Shown: positions 37,111 through 46,642, counted from the first letter of the stretch. The stretch is DNA of 50,262 bases from Opitutus sp. GAS368 (GCA_943329925.2 CALQFT020000006.1:1-50262); one strand, 5' to 3'. Notes: generated by a model from the sequence alone, not told the origin. Translations and numbers: made by a program.

Positions 37111-39525
37111 CTAGTGATTAAAAATGAACTCTTTGGAGTTCAGGAGCGCCCACTGGATGTCTTCCAGTGTAGCCTTGGTTTGCTCCTTATCACTAAAAAG
37201 GGCTTGGAGTGAGGCGGATTCCTCCTCAGTGGGGGGGCGACCGATGACACGCAGGTACAGTTCGGTCATAATTTCCGCGGGGGTCTTGCCTGCGGAGAGC
37301 TCTTTGGTCACCAAGTTTCCACCTGTAATATTGGATTCTACAGTAGTGCCGGTGAGCAAATGGAGGGCCTGAGAAAGGGTCGGATTACATTCGTCTCGAG
37401 CGCAAACATTGGTGCGAGTGGAGCGGCCGAAGGTTGTGAGGAAGTAATTGGTCTTATTCGCGTCGGCGACTTCAACCGCCCGCATTCCTTGTGGCAGCGA
37501 TGTGTGCTTGGCGGAGTTGCCCGAAGCGTCAGCGATGGCGTCCAGCAAGACTTCGGCGCGCATCCGGCGGATGGTGCCTTTGGCGTAATTGCGGGAATCA
37601 AGTTCGTTGGTCTCGTTGGCCCGGGTAGCGCGCTGGTAGGTTTCTGAGAGGCAGATTTCCCTGGCGAGCTTGCGGATGTCGAAATTGACTTCAACCATGC
37701 GTTTGGCGAGATACTCCAAGAGCTGCGGGTTGGACGGCGGGTTGGAAATGCGAATATCATCGACGGGATTGACGATTCCGACGCCGGTCAACTGAGCCCA
37801 CACTAGGTTGGCCATGTGTTTTGCGAACCAAGGATTTTGGGGATCTGCCAACCACTGGGCGAGGACTTCGCGGCGGTCCTTACCTTTGACGTCAGGCTCT
37901 TCCCCACCGGGGAATTTTGGGGGCACTGGCTTGTTGCCTACGGGATGAAGTGCCTCGCCGCCGCCGGAGTTGAATATGATTTTCTCGCGGGGATCCTCGC
38001 CGGGCTTTCTGCCTACTTGCGTGAAAAACGCCATCAAACCGCGGTAGTCACTCATCGACCAGCGGTCAAACGGATGGTTGTGGCACTGCGCGCATTGAAT
38101 GCGAATGCCGAGCATCGCCTGTGCGGCGTCTTCGGTGACGCGGATGGGATCTACTTCCAAGGAGTAGAAGGTGGCCGCTGGGTTTTCCAAGTTGGAACCA
38201 GAGGCCGTCAATAGTTTTGCGGCAAGTTGGTTCAGAGGGACGCCAGCCTGCATTTCGTCGCGCACCCAGTTGTGATACATCTGAATGTTCTTGTTATAAG
38301 CGACATTGTTGATGGTTCGTATTTGGAGTAAATCCGCCCATTTCAAGGTCCACAAATCAATGAATTCTGGGCGCTTGAGAAGTTCGTCGATCAACTTTAC
38401 GCGTTTTTCGGGATCCGGATCTTTACCGAAGGCGGTGACGCGATCCAAGGGGGGGAGGGTGCCTGTAATGTCAATGAAGGCGCGGCGTAGAAATGTGAGG
38501 TCGTCGCAAGCTGGGCTTGGCGTCATGCGCAAGTTCTTGAGCTTTACGTTTACCAGTTTGTCGATTTCGTTGTTCTCTTTGGTGTTAGGCCATTCGTACT
38601 TAACGTCTTTTGGCAAGACGATGACTTGTGTGCCAACGGTGAATGCGCCAAAGCGGGCCATCACAAAGGCTTCTCCGCGGATGCCAGTGGTTAGGGTGCC
38701 ATCGGGAGCCACCTTTGCGGTGCCCTCGTTGTTTGAGAGGAAGAGAGCCGTGGTGGTGACGTCTCGGGTGGTGCCGTCGGAATACTTCGCGCGGACGTTG
38801 AGTCGGAAGGATTGGCCGGGCCCCTCCATCACTAGGGAACCGGGCATGAGATCCACCCCTTTAAGCTGCACCAAGTCCTTGGGATCTTCCAGCGCCCCGG
38901 CTTTGAGCCAGCGCAGCATGGTTTGATACATTGGACTGTTTTTTTCGAAGCGTTTGCCTCCGGTATGGGAGGCTTCGCCGTCTGCTTTGGTTAGCAAAAG
39001 GGATTCCTCGGGAACGGCAAGGTTTACGCGGCGACCTGGCTGCTCGCGGGTGATTCGGAAATAGTCTGTATCAGGATCAAAACCCCAAAGGGAAAGTTTG
39101 AAGCCGTCTTGACCTCGGGCGGCGCCGTGGCAACGGTTGCACTCCGCCTTCATGAAGACGGGCATCACGTCGAGTCGGAAGGAAACAGAGGGCTCCGCAT
39201 CGGGCTTTTCCACGGTAATGGGAACGGAGGCGGTGAGGCCTTTCCATTCAACCTTGAGCTTAGTGGATCCAGCGGCTTTGGGGAGGAGGAGGTTTTTGTC
39301 TAAGGACGCCTTTGATGTATCTTCAATGGTTAGCTTTGCCTCGTTGGTGACGTCCAGATGGATTCCGTTGTCTTGAATGACGCGTACGGCAAATGATTGG
39401 CGATCCAATCGGTGGTAGAGGTGCGCGTCTGGGGGAAAAACATCCAGCACCGGAGCGGCGTGGGTGAGTAATGGAAGGGCTAGGAATAAGCCGGCTTTAA
39501 AGAGCAGTGTAGCGGGAGAATTCAT
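37111..39525 (-). CDS. Secreted Big2/PSCyt-DUF1549-DUF1553 protein
   Basis: An 804-residue protein with a signal peptide (LLFKAGLFLALPLLTHA). An N-terminal Ig-like (Big2-type) domain (about 25-105) precedes a cytochrome-type region with CNRCH (129-133), a second Ig-like segment (about 235-300), DUF1549 (about 320-510) ending in CAQCHNHPFDRW, and DUF1553 (about 540-795). It is the paralogue of the two PSCyt1 proteins in the GntR operon but has a different front end, so it probably recognises another target. Its ATG overlaps the stop of the PPC-type gene by 4 nt. Confidence 0.9.
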   Translation of the reverse strand: MNSPATLLFKAGLFLALPLLTHAAPVLDVFPPDAHLYHRLDRQSFAVRVIQDNGIHLDVTNEAKLTIEDTSKASLDKNLLLPKAAGSTKLKVEWKGLTASVPITVEKPDAEPSVSFRLDVMPVFMKAECNRCHGAARGQDGFKLSLWGFDPDTDYFRITREQPGRRVNLAVPEESLLLTKADGEASHTGGKRFEKNSPMYQTMLRWLKAGALEDPKDLVQLKGVDLMPGSLVMEGPGQSFRLNVRAKYSDGTTRDVTTTALFLSNNEGTAKVAPDGTLTTGIRGEAFVMARFGAFTVGTQVIVLPKDVKYEWPNTKENNEIDKLVNVKLKNLRMTPSPACDDLTFLRRAFIDITGTLPPLDRVTAFGKDPDPEKRVKLIDELLKRPEFIDLWTLKWADLLQIRTINNVAYNKNIQMYHNWVRDEMQAGVPLNQLAAKLLTASGSNLENPAATFYSLEVDPIRVTEDAAQAMLGIRIQCAQCHNHPFDRWSMSDYRGLMAFFTQVGRKPGEDPREKIIFNSGGGEALHPVGNKPVPPKFPGGEEPDVKGKDRREVLAQWLADPQNPWFAKHMANLVWAQLTGVGIVNPVDDIRISNPPSNPQLLEYLAKRMVEVNFDIRKLAREICLSETYQRATRANETNELDSRNYAKGTIRRMRAEVLLDAIADASGNSAKHTSLPQGMRAVEVADANKTNYFLTTFGRSTRTNVCARDECNPTLSQALHLLTGTTVESNITGGNLVTKELSAGKTPAEIMTELYLRVIGRPPTEEESASLQALFSDKEQTKATLEDIQWALLNSKEFIFNH

Positions 39526-42500
39526 TTTGCGACTGGGGCTGAAGCAGCTTGGGGCTGAGTCGAAGCGGCTGTTACAGAGGGAGCTGCGGGTGGTGCCGTG
39601 GCGGCTGCTGCGGGTGCTGGCTTGGCTTTGGTTGGTTCTGGAGTGGCAGCGGCTGCCGGTTTAGGGGCCAACGCCGGAGCGGGCTCGGGTGGCTTGGGTG
39701 ACGCTGCAGCAGGAACGGGCGTTGCAGCTGGAGCAGTTGGTGTTTGTGGTTTGGGAGCAGCGGCTACGGGAGCGGTTGCGACAGGCGCGGGCGTGGCAGC
39801 AACTGGGGCCGCTGGTGGCTGCGGTTTGGGAGTCGCGGTTACGGGAGCGGTTGCGACAGGCGCAGGAGCGGCAGCAACTGGGGCTGCTGGTGGCTGTGGT
39901 TTGGGAGCAGCGGCGGCTTTTGCGTCCGGATCCGCACGGTCGACGCGAATCAATCCACCTGCAGCGCAATTGGCGGTAAGCTGTTGGCCGTTTTTCACAA
40001 TCGTGAACTGCGCGGTTACTTGCTTTTGAATGCCGAGGGCGGCATCGGGTTTCGCTGTGATTGTGAAGAGGGCCTCTTTGGACTGGGAATCAATCTCCAG
40101 AGATTGGGCTGAAACGCCGTTGGGGAGGCCCAGGAGCTCAATTTTCGCTTTTCCTTCGAAATCTGTTTTTTGCTCTAGCTTCAGCCTGATTTGACTGGTG
40201 CCACCCTGAGGAATTGAGGACCGCACTAGGGTGCCAGTGAAGGGGGCTTCCGCTATTTCAAAGTCGAATAGTTCAGAGCTAAACCACGTGATGCCTTTGC
40301 CGAAATCAGCATTCGCAGCGACGCAAAGCTTCCACTTTTTGAGGGGCGCCTCCGCATTCACGCTTAGGTTGAAGGTGCCTTCTATGGCATCTGCCGGGAT
40401 TCTGACCGCCCCGCCCGTGGCGACTCCGGGGGGCGCAAACAGGAGGAAGAGCTCCATCGGCCCCTTGAATTCGGGCTTCCGAGTGATTCGGATTTTTAGC
40501 GGGAACGTGCCACCTCGCAGCGCGGCCGCGGTTGGCGCAACGACATCAATTTGTGCTGGAATCGCATCGGTGACTGCCAGGGCGAAGGTGGTCTCCTTGA
40601 CTGTGTAGTACGGCTTTTGGTTGCCGTTTTCGCAAATGTTGACGAAGTGTTCAACCTGGAAAGCTGGTGCTGTGGCTTCTCCAAGATCCAATGCGGTGCC
40701 CGTCATTGAAATGAAGCGTTCGGTCAGCGGTGCGTTTTCTTCCGCGTGGAACACCATGGGGATGGAGTCGACCGTTTTGTCCAGAGGGCCGGAATTGGCT
40801 TGCACATTGGGCGGCAGATTGAGGGGTTCGAGACTGACGGCCCCAGCGAAGTCTTCTCGTTTGATCCGCACCAAGGTTGCGAAACGGTTTCCACGAGGCA
40901 CGACGATTGCGCGGCGGTCCTGATTGTTGTTTTGGACCACTTCCGGCAGGTACATTTTAACTCGAGGAGTGGCTTGGGTGATTTCGACGCGGTACGTGAA
41001 GAGCGGCCCACCACGTTGCAAATGGTCGTGGATGCCCAAGACAAACTCAGCGTCAGCGGGGGCCGTCCAGCGCAGGAAGCTGTCAGGGGAGGCGTTGTCG
41101 TCATTGCCGCCGATACGATTGCCCTTGGCGTCGAAAACATCGATGACGCTGTCAATTGGGGAGCGCACGACGCGGCCCCGGACGTTGAATTCGTATATGG
41201 AACCTTTTTTCGCGGAGAACCGGAAGTAATCGGTCTCTTTGCTGGCGGAGAGCACTCCGTTGAATGCAGCAGGCAAAGGAGTGGCCGGGCCCGCAGCTTG
41301 GGCTGGACCGGCCGCCTGGGAGCCTCCTTCAAGTACATTGGGGAGGTTGCTCACCCTGACTGACACGGGGGTGGGTGTTGGAGCGACGCCTTCGTTCAGC
41401 GGGAAAATCCCACCCATCGAATCCTGTGTGTTGCCGGGGTTCGCCGTTACTTTAATCGGCCCCTTAGAGTCCCCTAACAGAGTGAATGCAGTGGCTTTTC
41501 CTGCGGGTCCTCCACTGGGAATTGAGGCGACTGGGCGGGCAAAGTCTCCCACGTGCATGACGTATTGGCAGTCACCGGCCCCAGAGCGAGTAGAGTCCCG
41601 GATGGTGATAGTGAACATGCCCGCTTCGGGTGCTTCTAAAGAAAAAACAGGATTACCCCGTCCAAAAGTGGTTCCCGTGACGGTTTTAATCACCGCTCCA
41701 GCAGGGTTGCGCAGAATGACTTCAGGATCGTAGGGGGCCTGGGTTTGGAGCTGAAGGCCGACGACCTCGACGCTAAGGCGATGGCCTTTTTGAAGTTCCA
41801 CGGCGTAGATGTCGGTGTCCTCCCCTTGGGTGCGCCCGTAGACGGTGGTGTTTAACTCGATGAGTTGGGGGATTGACCCGTTGGGAGCAGTCAAGGCGAC
41901 GGGGGCCGCCGGCTTGGCTGCAGGTGCGACTGGCGCAGGGGCAGCCGCAGCCGCTACGGCAGGTGTTGGCGTGGCAGGAGCAGGAGTCGCTGGAGCTGCT
42001 GGAGCTGCTGGAGCTGCTGGAGCTGCTGGAGCTGCTGGCTTGGCCGCCGCTGTTTTTGCTGCTTCCTTTGCTTCTGCTGCCAGTTTTGCAACTCGGGCGG
42101 CCTCTATCTTTGCGGCTCTAAGTTCCTTTGCTGCTTCCAATGCGGCCACACGCGCTGGGGTCTTAGGATCACTTTCCTGCACTACCGGGAATGGTGTGAC
42201 TAAAAATACACGCAAGTCGGCTATGCCAGATCCCGTCACTACTCGGCAATGGTGTTCTCCCAATTCGGCGTCCGCTGGCACCCGGATTTTGACCGTGAAG
42301 CGGTTGGTTTCCTTTTTAACCGGGGTTACCTCAAAGCCGGGAGTGTCAAACAGGACCGTGCGAGCGTCCAAGAGTCCCGAACCAGTGAAGACAACGTCTT
42401 GCTCGGTACCGCGTTGTGCCACGCCTGGAAAAGCGGTGAGCACGCGAGGCGTTCCCGCACGGGCGGGTACGTTCATGCACGGCAGACCCGCGGCGAGCAC

Positions 42501-42581
42501 TGTGGTGATGGCTACTGCCAAGACAGAAGGCCGAGCGAGGAAGGAGCGGAGGGTGGGGCCTGTGGGAGAACGGTCCTGCAT
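39522..42581 (-). CDS. Large secreted PPC-domain-like surface protein with Pro/Ala-rich linkers
   Basis: A 1019-residue exported protein (hydrophobic signal about 22-40). An N-terminal beta-sandwich of IPT/TIG character (about 45-130) leads into an Ala/Lys/Glu helical stretch (AALEAAKELRAAKIEAARVAKLAAEAK) and a Pro/Ala linker. At least two pre-peptidase C-terminal (PPC)-like domains follow, each with DxDxYxxxLxKGxxL-type patterns such as GEDTDIYAVELQKGHRLSV and KETDYFRFSAKKGSIYEF. More Ig-like segments run to about 880, then a Pro/Ala/Gln tail of about 130 residues with two 25-residue repeats. It is probably cell-surface or periplasmic and structural or binding in role; no catalytic site is visible. 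It lies between DUF1501 and DUF1553 genes. Confidence 0.82.
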   Translation of the reverse strand: MQDRSPTGPTLRSFLARPSVLAVAITTVLAAGLPCMNVPARAGTPRVLTAFPGVAQRGTEQDVVFTGSGLLDARTVLFDTPGFEVTPVKKETNRFTVKIRVPADAELGEHHCRVVTGSGIADLRVFLVTPFPVVQESDPKTPARVAALEAAKELRAAKIEAARVAKLAAEAKEAAKTAAAKPAAPAAPAAPAAPAAPATPAPATPTPAVAAAAAPAPVAPAAKPAAPVALTAPNGSIPQLIELNTTVYGRTQGEDTDIYAVELQKGHRLSVEVVGLQLQTQAPYDPEVILRNPAGAVIKTVTGTTFGRGNPVFSLEAPEAGMFTITIRDSTRSGAGDCQYVMHVGDFARPVASIPSGGPAGKATAFTLLGDSKGPIKVTANPGNTQDSMGGIFPLNEGVAPTPTPVSVRVSNLPNVLEGGSQAAGPAQAAGPATPLPAAFNGVLSASKETDYFRFSAKKGSIYEFNVRGRVVRSPIDSVIDVFDAKGNRIGGNDDNASPDSFLRWTAPADAEFVLGIHDHLQRGGPLFTYRVEITQATPRVKMYLPEVVQNNNQDRRAIVVPRGNRFATLVRIKREDFAGAVSLEPLNLPPNVQANSGPLDKTVDSIPMVFHAEENAPLTERFISMTGTALDLGEATAPAFQVEHFVNICENGNQKPYYTVKETTFALAVTDAIPAQIDVVAPTAAALRGGTFPLKIRITRKPEFKGPMELFLLFAPPGVATGGAVRIPADAIEGTFNLSVNAEAPLKKWKLCVAANADFGKGITWFSSELFDFEIAEAPFTGTLVRSSIPQGGTSQIRLKLEQKTDFEGKAKIELLGLPNGVSAQSLEIDSQSKEALFTITAKPDAALGIQKQVTAQFTIVKNGQQLTANCAAGGLIRVDRADPDAKAAAAPKPQPPAAPVAAAPAPVATAPVTATPKPQPPAAPVAATPAPVATAPVAAAPKPQTPTAPAATPVPAAASPKPPEPAPALAPKPAAAATPEPTKAKPAPAAAATAPPAAPSVTAASTQPQAASAPVAK
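39756..39905 (-). repeat. Two tandem 75-bp repeats in the Pro/Ala-rich tail
   Basis: Two adjacent 75-bp units encode PKPQPPAAPVAA-x-PAPVATAPV-x-A-x, identical at all but a few residues. A degenerate third unit (PKPQTPTAP) follows. The unit length is a multiple of three, so copy number can change without a frameshift. Confidence 0.7.
41992..42036. repeat. Five perfect tandem copies of GGAGCTGCT
   Basis: The 9-bp unit GGAGCTGCT occurs five times without mismatch and encodes PAA repeats in the first Pro/Ala linker of the PPC-type protein. Two more copies of the same unit occur in the C-terminal tail of the cytochrome/WD40 protein near 35727. Confidence 0.9.
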
Positions 42582-42822
42582 AAGGTACGGTTTAAGAGGT
42601 GATCTGAAGACGCAGATTATTGTGGGAATCCCTATGGGTTCCTCAGGGGGGAACTCCGTTGGCTATTGCTTGAGCAAATAAACCAAACGCAGAGCGGGTT
42701 TTGGAGTGAATATACGGAGACGCGAGGGCTGGGAGAAGTTGTGACAAATGGCTTAAGCCAAGCGCTTATTAAATCTCCTCACCCTCTCGTGAGGTCCTGT
42801 CTTTTTCGGGCGATCTTGGCGT

Positions 42823-44145
42823 TTAGGCGATAAGGTCGCTCATGACTTGACCGTCTTTGACGATCATCACGGGCCGTCCGCCGGGGGCGGAGAGGTAGGA
42901 ATTGGGGCGAATTCCGAGCTGGTTGAACACCGTTGCGGCCATGTTTTCCACAGTCAAGGGGTTGGACTCTGGTTCTGCGCCTGTGGCGTCGGAGGCGCCG
43001 TAAATCAGGCCTCTCTTGAAGCCGCCGCCTGCGAAGGCCACGGAGAATACACGCGGCCAGTGATCGCGGCCGGCGTCCTTGTTGATCTTGGGCGTGCGTC
43101 CGAATTCGGAGCTGACCATGACGAGGGTGCGCTCTAGCATGCCGCGTTGATCCAAGTCGGTAATGAGAGCGGCGAAGGCTTGGTCAAACGGCGTGGCGTT
43201 TCTTTCTATTTCTCTCGCTATGTTTGTGTGATGATCCCAGCCACCGAAGGTCACCGAGACTGTGCGCACTCCAGCTTCCACCAGGCGGCGTGCCATGAGT
43301 AGTCGCTGACCTGCGACGTTCCGGCCGTAGGAGTCCTTGAGGGCGGCGGGTTCAGTTGCCAAATTGAACGCTTCGCGGGCTTTGGGCGAACTGATCATCG
43401 CGTAGGCCGCTTCGTAGAAGGAGTCCATCGAACGCAGTGCGTCGGATTGTTCAAGATAGCGGAAATGGGAATCCACCGTGTCCAAGATGGAACGACGACG
43501 GTCGAAGCGCTCTGGGGAAACCGTCGTTGGGAGCGAAAGATCGCGCACCTTGAAGGCGGCGTCAGAAGGCTCACTGCCGAGGGCGAAGGGGCCGAAGGCC
43601 GTGGAAAGGTAGCCTGTGCCAGCGAATTCGTTGGCGACGTTGGGTACGCAAACATAGGGCGGCAACTGATTGCGCGAGCCCAGTTCATGCGAAACAACCG
43701 ACCCGATGGAAGGGTATTGTAAGGCGGGGGAGGGGCGGTACCCCGTGAACATGTTGTGGGTGCCGCGTTCGTGGGCAGCTTCTCCGTGGGTCATGGAACG
43801 CACCACGGTGAGGCGGTCGGCGATTTTCGCCGTGTTCTTCATGTACTGCGAAAACTTGATGCCGGGAATGGATGTGTCAACGGTGCTAAGCGGGCCGCGG
43901 TACTCCATGGGCGCCAACGGCTTGGGATCCCACGTTTCCTGCGCCGCGCAGCCACCCGGGAGATAAATGTGGATCAGCGAGTCCGCCTTGGCGATGAGAG
44001 GTGCGTCCTCTTTGGCCTCAGCAGCGCGCAATTTAAGAAGGTCGCCCATGGTCAGTCCAAGGCCACCGGCGAGTCCTGCGTACAGAAATTCGCGGCGGGA
44101 GGGCTTTGCAAAAGGCGTCGAATGGGGAGATGTTTTCGAGTCCAT
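42823..44145 (-). CDS. DUF1501 family secreted protein (second cluster)
   Basis: A 440-residue Tat-exported protein (SRREFLYAGLAGGLGLTMGD). It belongs to DUF1501 but to a different branch from the two copies in the GntR operon: the first motif reads IYLPGGCAAQETWDPKP, the central one VSSEFGRTPKINKD with a downstream GRDHWPRVFSVAFAGGG, and the C-terminus LGIRPNSYLSAPGGRPVMIV. The gene is followed, after 241 nt, by the PPC-type, DUF1553 and WD40 genes on the same strand. The family role is unknown; the alkaline-phosphatase-like fold is known, activity is not. Confidence 0.88.
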   Translation of the reverse strand: MDSKTSPHSTPFAKPSRREFLYAGLAGGLGLTMGDLLKLRAAEAKEDAPLIAKADSLIHIYLPGGCAAQETWDPKPLAPMEYRGPLSTVDTSIPGIKFSQYMKNTAKIADRLTVVRSMTHGEAAHERGTHNMFTGYRPSPALQYPSIGSVVSHELGSRNQLPPYVCVPNVANEFAGTGYLSTAFGPFALGSEPSDAAFKVRDLSLPTTVSPERFDRRRSILDTVDSHFRYLEQSDALRSMDSFYEAAYAMISSPKAREAFNLATEPAALKDSYGRNVAGQRLLMARRLVEAGVRTVSVTFGGWDHHTNIAREIERNATPFDQAFAALITDLDQRGMLERTLVMVSSEFGRTPKINKDAGRDHWPRVFSVAFAGGGFKRGLIYGASDATGAEPESNPLTVENMAATVFNQLGIRPNSYLSAPGGRPVMIVKDGQVMSDLIA

Positions 44146-44378
44146 AGATATCGGATTATTTAGAAGCGTGGTTGCTGGCGTAACTAGTGGTTATATGTGA
44201 GAAATCTTTTCTAAGTGAGTTTGTTAGTAGTTAACTTCATCTTTTTTGAAAAATTTGTCAGATGGTGCGCGCGGCATTTTCTGGCGGTGTTATTATCTTT
44301 CTGCGTCGTGCTTGCAAAGGCCCCTTTTTGCAAGGCCGTCCGTCTCGTAGCTTTTTTACTATAAGCAGCCCGTTTCCT

Positions 44379-45722
44379 ATGCAGCCTTCTTCACTCGATC
44401 GACTTTTTGAATTCCTGCGCTTTCCCAGCGTCTCCACGGACCCGTCTCGTACCGAGGCTGTGCGTGCCTGCGCGGAGTGGTTGTCCCGCCACCTCCAGTC
44501 CATGGGGCTTCAATCCCAGATCCGACCGACGGGGGGCCATCCGGTTGTCCTAGCCAAAAATGAACATCGTCCTGGACGTCCCACGGTCCTCATTTACGGC
44601 CATTACGACGTCCAGCCCGAGGATCCAGCGGCAGCATGGAACACGCCGCCCTTTGAGCCGACTATCCGCAATTCGGTCATCTATGCTCGCGGCGCCGCCG
44701 ACAACAAGGGACAGATTTTTTCCCACATAGAGGGGGTCTCTTCGGTTTTGTCAGAAAAGGGCGATTTGCCGGTGAACCTGATTTTTCTGGTGGAAGGCGA
44801 GGAGGAAATTGGCAGTCCGCATTTGGAGGCGTTTCTTTTGGAGCACAGGGCGGAGCTGAAGTGCGATGTGATCGCTATTTCGGATACGGGGATGGTCGCT
44901 CCTGGAATGCCCACGCTCACCTATGGGTTGAGGGGCATTGCCGCGATGGAAGTCAGGGTGAAGGGGCCCACGGTGGATCTGCACTCTGGAATTTACGGTG
45001 GGGCAGTGCGCAATCCTGCCACTGTTTTGGCTCGGCTTCTGGCCACCCTTCATGACGACGCGGGGCGTGTGGCGGTCGCTAATTTTTACGAGGGGGTGCG
45101 CCCACTGGAGTCATGGGAACGGGCCGCTTGGGCTAAAGTTCCTTTTGGAGATGCGCAAATTGAGGCGGTGACTGGCGTCGCGGCGCTGGGGGGCGAGGTC
45201 GAGTATTCGGCCCTAGAGCGGATCTGGGGGCGGCCGACGGCAGAAATCAACGGCTTTGGGGGCGGATTTCAAGGGGAGGGGACTAAGACGATTATTCCCA
45301 AAGAAGCCTTTGCGAAGCTGACCTTCCGGCTGGTGCCCGGCCAGCAACCGGAAACCGTTTTGGAATATGTTCGCCTGCATTTGGAGGCGAATTGTCCGGA
45401 TGGGGTGCGACTCGAGGTGGAGCTCGGTCATAGTGGTGAAGCGTATTTAACCGATCCCCATTCGGATTTCGGCAAAGCGGCTCAGCGTGCGCTCTCCCAG
45501 GTCATGCCGGGGCGGGAAATCTCGCTGATTCGTGAGGGCGGCAGCATTCCGATAGTAAACACATTCCAGCGCGTGCTTGGAGTGGAGACGTTGCTGCTGG
45601 GGCTCGCGCTTCCAGACTGTCGGGCACACGCCCCAGATGAAAACTTTCCGGTGGCCAACTTTGAAGCCGGCATTGCTTTGAACAGGGCCTTGTTGGAAGA
45701 GCTGGCGCAATCGCCTGGTTAA
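44379..45722 (+). CDS. M20 family metallopeptidase (dipeptidase)
   Basis: The track begins at 44262, but the ATG at 44379 (MQPSSLDRLFEFLRF) matches the family N-terminus and gives 447 residues. All di-zinc elements are visible: GHYDVQ (His75, Asp77), bridging Asp108 in GAADNKGQ, the catalytic pair Glu141-Glu142 in EGEEEIGS, Asp169 in ISDTG, and the late His in CRAHAPDENF. The dimerization domain fills about 180-330. It should be a cytoplasmic dipeptidase or related amidohydrolase similar to CNDP-type enzymes. It is convergent with the CvpA-like gene; the two stop codons share the sequence TTAA. Confidence 0.92.
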   Translation: MQPSSLDRLFEFLRFPSVSTDPSRTEAVRACAEWLSRHLQSMGLQSQIRPTGGHPVVLAKNEHRPGRPTVLIYGHYDVQPEDPAAAWNTPPFEPTIRNSVIYARGAADNKGQIFSHIEGVSSVLSEKGDLPVNLIFLVEGEEEIGSPHLEAFLLEHRAELKCDVIAISDTGMVAPGMPTLTYGLRGIAAMEVRVKGPTVDLHSGIYGGAVRNPATVLARLLATLHDDAGRVAVANFYEGVRPLESWERAAWAKVPFGDAQIEAVTGVAALGGEVEYSALERIWGRPTAEINGFGGGFQGEGTKTIIPKEAFAKLTFRLVPGQQPETVLEYVRLHLEANCPDGVRLEVELGHSGEAYLTDPHSDFGKAAQRALSQVMPGREISLIREGGSIPIVNTFQRVLGVETLLLGLALPDCRAHAPDENFPVANFEAGIALNRALLEELAQSPG

Positions 45723-46642
45723 GGCTTGCCGTGGAGGGGGATCGGGACAGTTTTGGTTGCCTTGACTGGGTCTGGGGGACTGACGAGAGCGCCGCCGGAG
45801 GTCAGGGCGCGCTCAAGGGCTTTGTCTAGTTCGGAGGCGCGCAGGGCGGTGAGCAATTGGGCGTCTGAGGCGGCGGCGAGCACTTTGGGATTGCGGATAA
45901 TATTCCAAAGATCTCCAGATTGGAGTGAGTCCAAGAGGGCTGGGTCGGATTGCAGGGCGAGGAGTTTGGAGTTTTTGGAAAGCGGCGCGAGAATTGGATC
46001 CGCCATGAAGCGCTCTTTGGCCTTCGGGTTAGTGAGCAGTTGCGCAACTTTTTGAAGGCGGGGATAAAAGTTTTTGGGCAGGGGGTCGAGTTTGTTGAGC
46101 AAATCGCCGACGGGGGAATGGTCGAGCGCTTTTTTCAAAGAGACCAGCGGGGCAGACTCTCGCTCCTGAGGTTGCGGTGTTTTGCCGTGTTGTCCTTTAG
46201 CGGGAGTGGGTTGCAGCCCTTCTGCAAAACTGCCGAAGCAGCGCACTCCCCATGCTCCGAGGCACAGCATTGCCACCGCCGAAAGTAGGCCCAAGGCCGC
46301 CCCCGAGATTCCATAGAAAAAGCGAATGAGCCCAAAATCCTGCTCTTCGGTTTTGCGGAAGATGATGGAGGAGAAGATCATCACGCCGCCCCAAGCCAGC
46401 ATTCCCAGAACAGCTCCGCCGAGCACCGGTTTGAGAAACGCGGGAAATCCAAACGCGGGCACTGCGGGGGCTAGAAAAGGGCCGGCCCAAAAACCGAGAT
46501 ACATCCCAAGGAGAATTCCCATGAGGGAAGCGGCCTCTCGCACCAAGCCGCGGCGCCAGCCCAACCAGATACTTCCCAGCAGGTAAAACCCTGCGCACGC
46601 CGGAACCCAAGTGGGAAGGTCGGCGGGAAAAGAGGAAGGCAT
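45719..46642 (-). CDS. CvpA-family inner-membrane protein
   Basis: The ATG at 46642 (MPSSFPADLPTWV) gives 307 residues; the track start at 46690 adds 16 less plausible ones. Four hydrophobic segments occupy about the first 150 residues. The CvpA hallmark GWRRGLVREAASLMGILLGMYLG is present, in part, at about 30-52 (short core RRGLVREA). The C-terminal half (about 150-300) is soluble, partly helical and Pro/Leu rich, longer than in typical CvpA (about 160 residues). CvpA proteins are linked to envelope stability and colicin V secretion; the exact role here is unknown. Confidence 0.75.
   Translation of the reverse strand: MPSSFPADLPTWVPACAGFYLLGSIWLGWRRGLVREAASLMGILLGMYLGFWAGPFLAPAVPAFGFPAFLKPVLGGAVLGMLAWGGVMIFSSIIFRKTEEQDFGLIRFFYGISGAALGLLSAVAMLCLGAWGVRCFGSFAEGLQPTPAKGQHGKTPQPQERESAPLVSLKKALDHSPVGDLLNKLDPLPKNFYPRLQKVAQLLTNPKAKERFMADPILAPLSKNSKLLALQSDPALLDSLQSGDLWNIIRNPKVLAAASDAQLLTALRASELDKALERALTSGGALVSPPDPVKATKTVPIPLHGKP

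Noticed and set aside
41900-42060. Repeat tract as CRISPR or minisatellite outside genes
   Set aside because: The 9-bp units are in frame within a coding sequence, have no spacers, and encode a Pro/Ala linker.
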